Below are positions 28,529 through 36,620 of a DNA stretch of 64,000 bases, piece after piece; position 1 is the stretch's first letter; each line of letters starts with the position of its first letter. The translations under genes and the position numbers were made by a program. Origin of the DNA: Acinetobacter sp. TR3 (lineage in GTDB: Bacteria > Pseudomonadota > Gammaproteobacteria > Pseudomonadales > Moraxellaceae); NCBI RefSeq assembly GCF_027105055.1, contig NZ_CP114264.1:2356001-2420000 (forward strand). The letters run 5' to 3'. The notes beneath the pieces were generated by a model. The model searched no databases. It was not told the origin of the DNA and saw only the letters and a list, made by a program, of their open reading frames with translations.

Positions 28529-29191
28529 TTATGCAGGGTGACGCATAAATTTAAGAAAGTAATCTACATAAGTTGCCGCAACCTGTTGATCAAGTTGAGT
28601 ACCTAATTTCTCTAAACGCTTATACCCTAAATGGGTCGTCATATTAATTACGCCATTTAAAGTTTTATCGACTACGAAATTAAATTTTAAACTCTTTTTC
28701 GGCTCACGAATTAAATGAGTGACACCTACATCAATCACTTCTGTCAGTAACTTCAGTGAATTGGCAATTTCCCGACTTTCCCCTTCAGCCAATTTTTGAC
28801 TCGAAGCTTTAACCTGTTGAGTCAACTGTTGCTCAATCGGATAAGTCATATATACCGACTCATCTTCAACTCGAATTGTTTTAGATAAATATTCAACCAA
28901 TGGAACTAGACGATCATTACCAAAGAATGACACTGACCATGGCATATATTTTCGGATTGCTTCTAAAATCTGCTGAATCACTTTTTCAGATTCACCTGTG
29001 AGTGAGTGATGTTGATTGTCTTGTAATAGCACCATAAAAACTTGTTCTATCACTTCACATGCAATTTCAGATAAAACTGCCCCCAAAGCATTTGCTTGGC
29101 TTTCTTTACTACCTTGTAAGAGCTGCGTACGGATATGAGCAAATCGCGCGTATGTATCGGCATGAATATTTAAAAAAACGTCAGTTTTCAT
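28529..29191 (-). CDS. Hypothetical protein, intact member of a tandem pair
   Basis: A 220-residue soluble protein of a family I do not recognise. Visible conserved blocks are LSEIACEVIEQVF, SEKVIQQILEAIRKYMPWSV, GVTHLIREPKKSLKF and VDKTLNGVINMTTHLGYKRL; these are also found in the decayed copy just upstream, so they are probably functional. No signal peptide or transmembrane helix is present. A TAGGG lies 8 bases before ATG. It is first of a four-gene operon with the SDR, Dph6-like and repeat-protein genes. Confidence 0.8.
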   Translation of the reverse strand: MKTDVFLNIHADTYARFAHIRTQLLQGSKESQANALGAVLSEIACEVIEQVFMVLLQDNQHHSLTGESEKVIQQILEAIRKYMPWSVSFFGNDRLVPLVEYLSKTIRVEDESVYMTYPIEQQLTQQVKASSQKLAEGESREIANSLKLLTEVIDVGVTHLIREPKKSLKFNFVVDKTLNGVINMTTHLGYKRLEKLGTQLDQQVAATYVDYFLKFMRHPA

Positions 29192-29219
29192 TCTAATAAC
29201 CCTATTCTAGATTCCATAA

Positions 29220-29248
29220 AATAAGGGCTTATTAAATAAGCCCTTATT
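29220..29248. terminator. Long palindrome between the tandem paralogues
   Basis: Two perfect 14-bp arms (AATAAGGGCTTATT / AATAAGCCCTTATT) flank a single A. It lies between the decayed copy and the intact copy. It could be a terminator of the former or a dyad operator for the latter; no T tract follows on the minus strand. Confidence 0.5.
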
Positions 29249-29308
29249 CACCCTTAGATTCTGTTTTTCTTTCATTTTTGGCTTTTCAAGTGCTGAATTT
29301 ACCACATT

Positions 29309-29988
29309 CTATTCACGATCAACATGCATAAATGCCAAAAAGTGATTAACGCAATCTGATGCAGTATTTGGATCTACTTGGTTACTCATTTTCTCTAAAC
29401 GCTTATAACTGAGTTGTGCCGTTATATGAATCACCCCATTTAAAGTTTTATCCACCACCTTATTGAAATTTAGGCATTTTTTTGGTTCACGGATTAGATT
29501 AGTTACACCTAAGTCTACAATCTGAATCAAAGTATGGAACACATCAGCCATATCATTGATTTCGTTGTTTTTGATCTGTGCAACTAACGCGTGGCCTGTT
29601 GCACTAGGTTTCGATCAATTGGATAAGATACATAAACTTGCTGATCATGATATTTAATCATATTATAAAAATAGTTCACAAAAGGACAAAGCCGTTCATT
29701 ACCAAATAGTGCGATTGACCAAGGCATATATCGACGTACTGCACCAATAATTTGTTGAATTACTTTTTCAGATTCAGTCTTATATTTCTGCGATATCGCT
29801 GTAGGTTGAGTATTTTGAATCAATAATACTGAAAAAACTTGTTCTACGATGTCACAAGCAATTTCTGAAAGTACTTCACCTAGAACTCTAGATTGACTCG
29901 CACTCGTTCCATCATTGAGTTACTGATGAATCGTCTCAAACTTATCATAAGTTACTTCATTGATTTTTAATAGAATTGAATAACTCAT
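29309..29988 (-). pseudogene. Decayed paralogue of the 28.5-29.2 kb gene
   Basis: The minus strand from ATG at 29988 encodes MSYSILLKINEVTYDKFETI, then an in-frame TAA at 29922-29920 where the intact paralogue has Leu or Gln. The frame then stays open through LSEIACDIVEQVF, SEKVIQQIIGAVRRYMPWSI and YPIDRNLVQQATR to TAG at 29586-29584. A one-base shift near 29584-29625 is needed to continue as ALVAQIKNNEINDMADVFH, GVTNLIREPKKCLNF and VDKTLNGVIHITAQLSYKRL to the end at 29309. All blocks align colinearly with the intact neighbour, so this is a tandem duplicate with two disabling lesions. Confidence 0.85.
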
Positions 29989-30143
29989 CGTAACCGTCCT
30001 GTTTTAAGTTTTAATATTTTTATATCGTTGTTTTATGCTTAAACATTTTTAATTATGTGATGTAACACACATAAATCTAACTTTTTTCAAGAAAAAAACA
30101 ACTGTTTTCATCGACTTTTTTTGATGAAAATATTCATCATTTT

Positions 30144-30160
30144 TTTGCTACAATAGGTCT
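30144..30160 (+). promoter_or_regulatory. Candidate extended -10 promoter for valS
   Basis: TGCTACAAT (30146-30154) is an extended -10 box (TGn-TACAAT) about 35 bases upstream of the valS ATG. A dyad GATGAA-aata-TTCATC (30123-30138) lies directly upstream. No well-spaced -35 hexamer is visible. Confidence 0.4.
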
Positions 30161-30191
30161 AATTTTTTATTCAATTTTAATCTTCTGTACT

Positions 30192-33092
30192 ATGACTGAC
30201 GCTCAATCTGCTCAAAATATTGCAACTACTTACGATCCAACTGAGATCGAAAAGAAGTGGTACCAAATCTGGGAACAACAAGGTTATTTCAAACCCTCAG
30301 GTCAAGGTGAATCATTCTGTATCATGATTCCACCACCGAACGTCACAGGCAGCTTGCACATGGGTCATGGTTTTAACAATGCCATCATGGATGCTTTGAC
30401 TCGCTATAACCGTATGTCTGGTAAAAATACCTTATGGCAACCAGGTACTGACCATGCAGGTATTGCAACACAAATGGTGGTAGAACGTCAGCTTGGCGCA
30501 CAAAACATCAGCCGTCATGACTTAGGTCGTGAAAAGTTCATTGAAAAAATTTGGGAATGGAAAGAACAATCTGGTGGTACGATTACTCGTCAAATTCGCC
30601 GTTTAGGTTCTTCTGTTGACTGGTCACGTGAACGCTTCACCATGGATGAGGGTTTATCCAATGCGGTGAAAGAAGTCTTCGTTAAACTGCATGAAGATGG
30701 CTTAATTTACCGCGGTAAACGTTTGGTAAACTGGGATCCTAAATTACAAACTGCCCTTTCTGATCTTGAAGTAGAGTCTGATAAAGAAGAAGCAGGCTCA
30801 TTGTGGCATTTCAAATACTTCTTTGAAGATAAATCACTCCGCACGCACGATGGTAAAGATCACATTGTTGTCGCAACTACACGTCCTGAAACTTTATTAG
30901 GCGATACTGCGGTTGCAGTTGCACTGGATGATGAACGCTATTCACACCTCGTTGGTCAGAACATCATCCTGCCAATTACAGGTCGTGCTGTTCCTATCGT
31001 TAAAGATGAATATGTTGATAAAGAATTCGGCACAGGCTGTGTAAAAATTACGCCTGCACATGACTTCAATGACTATGAAGTCGGTAAGCGTTGTGAATTG
31101 CCAATTATCAACATCTTCAACAAAAATGCGGAAGTATTGGCTGAGTTTGAATACATCGCTAAAGCAGGCGAGCAAATTTCTAAAACCATCGCTGCACCAG
31201 CAGACTACATTGGTTTAGAGCGTTTTGCTGCACGTAAACAATTGGTTGAACAAGCTGAAGCTGAAGGCTGGTTAGACCAAATCCAACCGTATACGCTTAA
31301 ACCACCTCGCGGTGACCGTTCAGGTGTGATCGTTGAGCCATTATTGACTGACCAATGGTATGTCAAAATTGCACCACTTGCTGAGCCAGCGATTAAAGCG
31401 GTGAAAGATGGTGACATCAAATTTGTACCTGAGCAGTACAGCAACATGTACATGGCATGGATGAACAACATTCAAGACTGGTGTATTTCACGTCAGCTTT
31501 GGTGGGGTCATCGTATTCCAGCTTGGTACGATGCTGAAGGTAATGTATTCGTTGGTCGTGACGAAGCAGAAGTTCGTGCCAATAATAACATCCCTGCTGA
31601 TGTTGCATTGAGTCAAGATGAAGATGTATTGGATACATGGTTCTCTTCTGCGCTTTGGACATTTTCAACTTTAGGTTGGACTGGCGACAAAGCAAAAGAT
31701 GCGGAAAACTATTTCCTCAATACCTTCCACCCGACTGATGTGTTAGTGACTGGTTTTGATATTATCTTCTTCTGGGTTGCACGCATGATCATGATGACCA
31801 TGCACTTCATGAAAAATGAAGATGGTACGTCTCAAGTTCCGTTCAAAACTGTCTATGTACATGGTTTAGTTCGTGATGGCGAAGGTCAGAAGATGTCTAA
31901 GTCGAAAGGTAACGTACTTGACCCACTCGACTTGATTGATGGTGTAGATCTTGAAACTTTAGTACAAAAACGTACGACAGGTTTGATGAACCCGAAACAA
32001 GCAGCGAAGATTGAAAAATCAACCCGTAAAGAATTCCCAGAAGGCATTCAGGCTTACGGTACAGACGCCGTTCGTTTCACCTTCTGTGCACTTGCGAACA
32101 CGGGTCGTGACATCAAGTTCGATATGAAGCGTGTTGAAGGTTACCGTAACTTCTGTAACAAAATCTGGAACGCAACCCGTTTCGTATTGATGAATGTTGA
32201 AGGTCAAACCGTTGGCCAAACTGCTCGCCCTGATCTTTGGGAGTTACCAGAGCAATGGATTATCAGCCGTTTGCAAAAAGCGGAAGCTGCGGTTCAACAA
32301 GCCTTTGCAACCTATCGTTTAGATTTAGCTGCACAAGCGATCTACGACTTTATTTGGAATGAATACTGTGACTGGTATGTAGAACTGACTAAGCCAGTGC
32401 TGAATGATGAAAATGTATCGGTTGAACGTAAAGCTGAAGTGCGTCGTGTACTCCTTGCTGTGATGGAAGCATCTTTGCGTCTTGCACATCCGTTGATGCC
32501 GTATTTGACTGAAGAAATTTGGCAAACCCTTGCGCCTAAACTTGGTATCTCAGGCGAAAGTATTATGCTTGCGCAATACCCTGTTGCGAATCCTGAACGT
32601 GTAAACGAACAAGCCGAAGCGGACATGCAATGGTTACAAGGTTTGATTGGTGCGGTGCGTAACATCCGTGGTGAAATGGGCTTAGGTAATGCACGTCTAT
32701 TACCAGTGCTGCTTCAAAATACCACTGATGCTGAAAAATCACAGATCACACGTATTGAAGCGTTGTTCAAAGCTTTAGCTAAAGTAGAAAGCATTACTTT
32801 CTTGGCTGATGCTGAGCAACCACCATTGTCTTCTTCTTCTGTTGTGGGTCATGTGTCTGTATTTGTTCCAATGAAAGGTTTAATTGACCCGAAAGCGGAA
32901 CTTGGTCGCCTACAAAAAGACTTAGACAAAGTGCAAAAGCAACATGATCAAATTGCAACTAAATTGGGCAACGAAGGTTTTGTGGCGAAAGCACCAGCAG
33001 CAGTTGTTGAAGGTGAAAAAGCGAAATTGGCTGAGTTTGCTGACCAGCTAGCGAAGATTAAAGCGAATATGGATCAGATTGCAGCACTTTAA
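30192..33092 (+). CDS. valS: Valine--tRNA ligase
   Basis: A class I aminoacyl-tRNA synthetase that charges tRNA-Val and edits threonyl-tRNA-Val, 966 residues. The HIGH-type motif is [15 protein letters not shown] near residue 50 and the KMSKS motif is [16 protein letters not shown] near 560. The CP1 editing domain lies between, with [15 protein letters not shown]. The C-terminal coiled-coil arm ends the protein ([14 protein letters not shown]...). The length is typical of the family. It is monocistronic, with its own terminator. Confidence 0.98.
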   Translation: MTDAQSAQNIATTYDPTEIEKKWYQIWEQQGYFKPSGQGESFCIMIPPPNVTGSLHMGHGFNNAIMDALTRYNRMSGKNTLWQPGTDHAGIATQMVVERQLGAQNISRHDLGREKFIEKIWEWKEQSGGTITRQIRRLGSSVDWSRERFTMDEGLSNAVKEVFVKLHEDGLIYRGKRLVNWDPKLQTALSDLEVESDKEEAGSLWHFKYFFEDKSLRTHDGKDHIVVATTRPETLLGDTAVAVALDDERYSHLVGQNIILPITGRAVPIVKDEYVDKEFGTGCVKITPAHDFNDYEVGKRCELPIINIFNKNAEVLAEFEYIAKAGEQISKTIAAPADYIGLERFAARKQLVEQAEAEGWLDQIQPYTLKPPRGDRSGVIVEPLLTDQWYVKIAPLAEPAIKAVKDGDIKFVPEQYSNMYMAWMNNIQDWCISRQLWWGHRIPAWYDAEGNVFVGRDEAEVRANNNIPADVALSQDEDVLDTWFSSALWTFSTLGWTGDKAKDAENYFLNTFHPTDVLVTGFDIIFFWVARMIMMTMHFMKNEDGTSQVPFKTVYVHGLVRDGEGQKMSKSKGNVLDPLDLIDGVDLETLVQKRTTGLMNPKQAAKIEKSTRKEFPEGIQAYGTDAVRFTFCALANTGRDIKFDMKRVEGYRNFCNKIWNATRFVLMNVEGQTVGQTARPDLWELPEQWIISRLQKAEAAVQQAFATYRLDLAAQAIYDFIWNEYCDWYVELTKPVLNDENVSVERKAEVRRVLLAVMEASLRLAHPLMPYLTEEIWQTLAPKLGISGESIMLAQYPVANPERVNEQAEADMQWLQGLIGAVRNIRGEMGLGNARLLPVLLQNTTDAEKSQITRIEALFKALAKVESITFLADAEQPPLSSSSVVGHVSVFVPMKGLIDPKAELGRLQKDLDKVQKQHDQIATKLGNEGFVAKAPAAVVEGEKAKLAEFADQLAKIKANMDQIAAL

Positions 33093-33107
33093 GCAGTAGT
33101 TTGATTC

Positions 33108-33138
33108 AAAAATCCCCTCTTAGTGAGGGGATTTTTTT
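33108..33138 (+). terminator. valS terminator
   Basis: A 12-bp stem AAAAATCCCCTC / GAGGGGATTTTT with a 5-nt loop and following T tract lies 16 bases after the stop. It also marks the left border of the accessory locus. Confidence 0.93.
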
Positions 33139-33208
33139 GTAAGTATTGGTGTTGAAATTGTATAAGTTGTCACCATAAAACATGTAATAAAATAAATATG
33201 AGAATTAC

Positions 33209-33861
33209 ATGACTAAAGATCAGCTTTTAAATGAGATCGCAATAAGTGGTTATTCAACTAGTTATGGAAAAGATAAATGTTATTCAACTTTTGATCTAGC
33301 CAATAAAACAATCACACGTGTTGGTCTTGGTTTACTAGTTTTAAGTATTTTTATGCTCGGATACCAAAGTTTAAATGGATTTGTTGCATTAGCTATCGCA
33401 GGAGTTGTCGGCGGTGTATTAGTCATGTATATGGAAAAATACAATGATAGCAAATACTTAACACAGCATCGCAATTACAAGATATTGAGCGTGATCTAAA
33501 GCAACTATTTTACGATGTAAAAAATGCTTCTCCCACTCAAAACATTTCTACATATGAACAACAATGGATAACTTTGGACAATCATCAAAAAAATTTAGCT
33601 ATTGAAAAGCAAATTTTTGGAAGTGATTGGTATGCCCATATCAAAATGTTTTGGACTAAAAAAGTTAACACTCAATGGTTTACCGACGAATTAAAACTAA
33701 AATTTTTCTTTGATAAATTACCTTTTTCATTTTTTGTTCTCTGTGTTGCGATTTGTATTCTGATTCTTTTGTTAATTATTGGTTTTTATATTGCTAATCA
33801 TTTAGTAGCTAATGGTCATGCTCAAACATATTTACAAATTTTTAAAGGAATCTGCAAATGA
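33209..33861 (+). pseudogene. SLATT-type membrane effector gene of a CBASS-like system, frameshifted
   Basis: Two reading frames make one protein. Frame one (33209-33499) begins MTKDQLLNEIAISGYSTSYG and carries two hydrophobic helices (VGLGLLVLSIFMLGY, FVALAIAGVVGGVLVMYM), as in SLATT (SMODS and SLOG-associating two-TM effector) domains. The second frame is open from 33451 and continues TASQLQDIERDLKQLFYDVK, then IFGSDWYAHIKMFW, then FFFDKLPFSFFVLCV with another long hydrophobic segment, to TGA at 33859-33861. A one-base loss between 33451 and 33496 would join them into about 215 residues. There is no slippery heptamer and no good internal start. The end overlaps the CD-NTase ATG by four bases. 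Confidence 0.72.
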
Positions 33862-35198
33862 CAACGGCATCTTTATTTAAAAGATTTATTGAAAACATCC
33901 AAATTCAAAATATTAATGTCATTTCTGAAAACTATAACAAAGTAACTAAAGCGTTAAATGAGTACTACTATGAATCTGAGAGCACTTCTACTCATTGTCG
34001 CCAAATTGGGTCTTATGGACGAAAAACTGGGATCAATGGTATCAGCGATCTTGATATGGCATTTGAACTACCAAAATCAATTTACGATAAATTCAATGCA
34101 TATTCATCAGGTGGACAAAGCTCATTATTACAAGATGTGAAGAAAGCCATTCAAAATGCATATGACCATGACCAAGTTAAAGCAGATGGTCAAATCGTGG
34201 GAATTGATCTAGATGGTTTCCGCATTGAAGTTCTACCAACATTTTATTTAAACACAAATGATGACGGTACTTTGGATTATGACATCTATACTTTCCCAGA
34301 TTCCAATGATGGTGGACGTTGGAGAGAAACCAAACCAAAACTTGAAATAGAAGAGACTCGAAGACTAAATGATGAGTATGGTCATAATACTTATCGTCAT
34401 TTATGTCGCATGGTTCGAGCATGGAAAAACCATGTAGGTGTTAAATGTTCAGGTCTTTGGATTGATACACTAAGTTATAATTTTCTAAAACAATCTGAGA
34501 TTTATAAAAATATTAGCTATAAAACTTATGGTGATTTGGTAAAAGACTTTTTTAAATATTTATTTGACCAATACGAGCTTTCACCTGATCAAAAAATTTG
34601 GAAAGCGCCAGGTAGTAAGCAAAATGTGCATGGTTCATGGCAGAATCATAGAAAAATCAAAAAGGCTTATCAATTATGCCTTGAAGCTTTAGACGATGAA
34701 TCTCTTGCTAATGAGAAATGGTCAAAAGTATTTGGGGTGAACTTCCCTGAAGAGGAATTAGAGCAACTTCACGAAAGTTTCATTGTGCGTAAGAAAGCTC
34801 CAAATGAACGGTTTATTGAACATGTTTATAATGGGAAAGTTGATATTAGAAACTATCTATCTATTGATTACTCTATTAGTCAGGAATCAAGAACTTGGAA
34901 AATGCTTAAGAAAACTTTGTCTAATTATAAAGTTCCTATAAGCAGAAATTTGGAGTTCCACATCAGGGATACAGATGTAGAACCACCATATCAAGTCAAG
35001 TGGAAAGTACGTAATATTGGTCCTGCTGCCGTATCAAAAAATCAAGAACGTGGCGCCTTACAAGATAGTACTTTCGGAAAACATAAAGATTCTCGTCTTC
35101 AAGAAAAATCTAGTTTCTGTGGTGAACATTGGGTTGAATGCTACATTATAAAAAATGGTGTATGTGTCGCTCGTGATCACGTAAGTGTTCATATCTAG
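33858..35198 (+). CDS. CD-NTase (SMODS/OAS-like cyclic oligonucleotide synthase) with AGS-C sensor domain
   Basis: A 446-residue nucleotidyltransferase of the cGAS/DncV-like family, which makes a cyclic di- or trinucleotide signal on phage infection. The catalytic signature is GSYGRKTGINGISDLDMAF (Gly51-Ser52, Asp64, Asp66) and the third acidic residue is Glu124 in FRIEVLPTF. A helical core follows to about 350. The C-terminal 90 residues (VKWKVRNIGPAAV, RGALQD, FCGEHWVECYIIKNG) match the AGS-C sensor domain that accompanies such enzymes. It starts at an ATGA overlap with the SLATT effector. No Cap2 or Cap3 homologue is present, so this is type I in layout. The region is more AT-rich than its neighbours, suggesting acquisition. 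Confidence 0.9.
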   Translation: MTTASLFKRFIENIQIQNINVISENYNKVTKALNEYYYESESTSTHCRQIGSYGRKTGINGISDLDMAFELPKSIYDKFNAYSSGGQSSLLQDVKKAIQNAYDHDQVKADGQIVGIDLDGFRIEVLPTFYLNTNDDGTLDYDIYTFPDSNDGGRWRETKPKLEIEETRRLNDEYGHNTYRHLCRMVRAWKNHVGVKCSGLWIDTLSYNFLKQSEIYKNISYKTYGDLVKDFFKYLFDQYELSPDQKIWKAPGSKQNVHGSWQNHRKIKKAYQLCLEALDDESLANEKWSKVFGVNFPEEELEQLHESFIVRKKAPNERFIEHVYNGKVDIRNYLSIDYSISQESRTWKMLKKTLSNYKVPISRNLEFHIRDTDVEPPYQVKWKVRNIGPAAVSKNQERGALQDSTFGKHKDSRLQEKSSFCGEHWVECYIIKNGVCVARDHVSVHI

Positions 35199-35199
35199 T

Positions 35200-35236
35200 A
35201 ACCCTCTCCCATAGGGAGAGGGTTGGGGTGAGGGTT
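35200..35236. repeat. REP-like palindromic repeat
   Basis: AACCCTCTCCC-ata-GGGAGAGGGTT (35200-35224) followed by GGGGTGAGGGTT has the form of the dispersed repetitive extragenic palindromes common in Acinetobacter and Pseudomonas genomes. It lies between the convergent CD-NTase and coiled-coil genes and may also act as a terminator. I saw only one copy in the window. Confidence 0.6.
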
Positions 35237-35238
35237 AC

Positions 35239-36264
35239 TTAAAGCACCCCATGCCCCAACAACATCTCCACCCCACTCACCTTCTTCATATGCTTTAAAC
35301 GCTCTTTTTCCCACTTCAACTGATGCTTTAACTCAGCATAATCTGCATCTATGGCTTTATACACATCCCCAATATGCAGATGCTCAGCTTTTACTTTTTT
35401 CGCCAACTGAAAAGAATCTAAAATCTCATCAATTTGGCTTTCAAGCTGCTGACTCTGTGCATCCAAAGCTAGTTTATAGAACTTCACTTGCTCCGCTGAT
35501 AACTCTTTAGCTCCAACATCTTTGTTCTGCTCAAACTGTAATTGAAGTTTTAATAAATAAAACAAATCCTGCTGTTCATAAGCCTGACTTGCCTGCTGAA
35601 ATAACTCAGTTTTTTCTTCCTTCTTGGTCTCGTCTCGCTCACGGTCAGGATGAATCATCGCAGCAATTTTCAAATAGACTGTTTTCAACGATTGCGCTGC
35701 CATCTGCTCAGCTTGTTCACGTTTCTGCTGTTGTCTGAGCTGTTTGGCTTGTTCTCTTGCCTGTTGCTGCTCGACAGCATATTGCTCAAAATCATCTTCT
35801 TCTAATTCTATATTTTGATCAAATTTTTCATTAAGTTCGAACTTAACGGACTGTACTTTTTTATTCTTTTTAGCCAATTGCTGAGCATGTTGCTGATAAA
35901 AAGTATTAATCTGCTTCACTAGCTCTAATCGTTTTTCATTCAACATTTTAGAACGCTTTAACATTTGTGCAAGTTGAGCAATTTTTTCATCCAGTTGCTG
36001 CATATCCGCTTTGGAAAACTCATGGCTGTGTAACATATTCCAAATTTGTTCTAACTGCTGAAATAATATTTCATGGAGTTCGCTATACACGGGTAAAAGT
36101 TTTTGCCGTGTATGTTGCTGAATTTCAGCTTGGGCATTTTGCCATGCCGCAAGACTAACTTTTTGCTGTTCGATTTTATCAATCAAGCGATTCAGTTTTT
36201 TCTGCTGTGGTGACTGTTCAGCCCTTTGCTGTAAGCTAACTTTGAGATCAAAGGACATACTCAT
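35239..36264 (-). CDS. Coiled-coil protein with a J-domain-like HPD segment
   Basis: A 341-residue, Gln/Lys/Glu-rich, highly charged protein with no signal or membrane helix. Most of it is heptad-like helix (about 15-190 and 235-330). In the middle, VYLKIAAMIHPDRERDETKK followed by LFQQASQAYEQQDLFYLL resembles helices II and III of a DnaJ J-domain around the invariant HPD, which stimulates Hsp70 ATPase. Helix I is not clearly visible. The start is ATG at 36264 or 36258; an upstream TTG is unlikely. No partner gene is adjacent. I do not know its role. Confidence 0.75.
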   Translation of the reverse strand: MSMSFDLKVSLQQRAEQSPQQKKLNRLIDKIEQQKVSLAAWQNAQAEIQQHTRQKLLPVYSELHEILFQQLEQIWNMLHSHEFSKADMQQLDEKIAQLAQMLKRSKMLNEKRLELVKQINTFYQQHAQQLAKKNKKVQSVKFELNEKFDQNIELEEDDFEQYAVEQQQAREQAKQLRQQQKREQAEQMAAQSLKTVYLKIAAMIHPDRERDETKKEEKTELFQQASQAYEQQDLFYLLKLQLQFEQNKDVGAKELSAEQVKFYKLALDAQSQQLESQIDEILDSFQLAKKVKAEHLHIGDVYKAIDADYAELKHQLKWEKERLKHMKKVSGVEMLLGHGVL

Positions 36265-36620
36265 CTGCCTAAAAAATAAAAAGTGTAGCAATAATCAGAT
36301 AAGGAAGGTAGTAAATCACCCTTTGAATATAATCACGTAGGGGCATCGTATTGTCGCTCAGATTTACACCAACATGGCTAGATCGTGCGATTTCGTTCTT
36401 AGCGACAATAAAAACGTCCTGTTTTCACACAAAATGCACCACTTATCACCAAAATTACAATTTAATTTCTAAATTGGTGCATTTTTTGCATTATATTTTC
36501 TATTAAATTGAGCTATTTCAGAATAGCTTGGGGTTTTAGATTTACTAAATCCATTTTGGTGCAAAAAACGAATCAATTATTTGCATAAAATATGGTTTAG
36601 CACTTTTTTTGAGCATTAAT
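36265..36620. other. Intergenic region upstream of amt (356 bp)
   Basis: This AT-rich stretch holds the divergent promoters. It contains repeated half-sites: TGCACCA at 36435-36441, TTGGTGCA at 36474-36481 and TTGGTGCA at 36556-36563. The first two are inverted (AAAATGCACCA / TGGTGCATTTT). They resemble halves of NtrC sites (GCACC, five bases, GGTGC), but none forms a full site at the correct spacing. Confidence 0.45.
36474..36490 (+). promoter_or_regulatory. Candidate sigma-54 promoter for amt
   Basis: TTGGTGCATTTTTTGCA has GG and GC separated by ten bases and a complete TTGCA -12 box; the -24 box TTGGTGC differs from TTGGCAC at two positions. It would leave a leader of about 120 bases before amt. 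Confidence 0.4.

Noticed and set aside
30123-30138. GATGAA/TTCATC dyad as a regulatory switch for valS
   Set aside because: It is short and AT-rich, with no known valS regulator in this group; kept only as a note under the promoter.
31417-31695. Minus-strand reading frames inside valS
   Set aside because: They are antisense shadows of a strongly conserved gene, without start signals or recognisable domains.
33451-33496. Programmed -1 ribosomal frameshifting in the SLATT gene
   Set aside because: No X-XXY-YYZ heptamer in the reading frame and no obvious downstream hairpin were seen, so a mutation or sequencing error is more likely.
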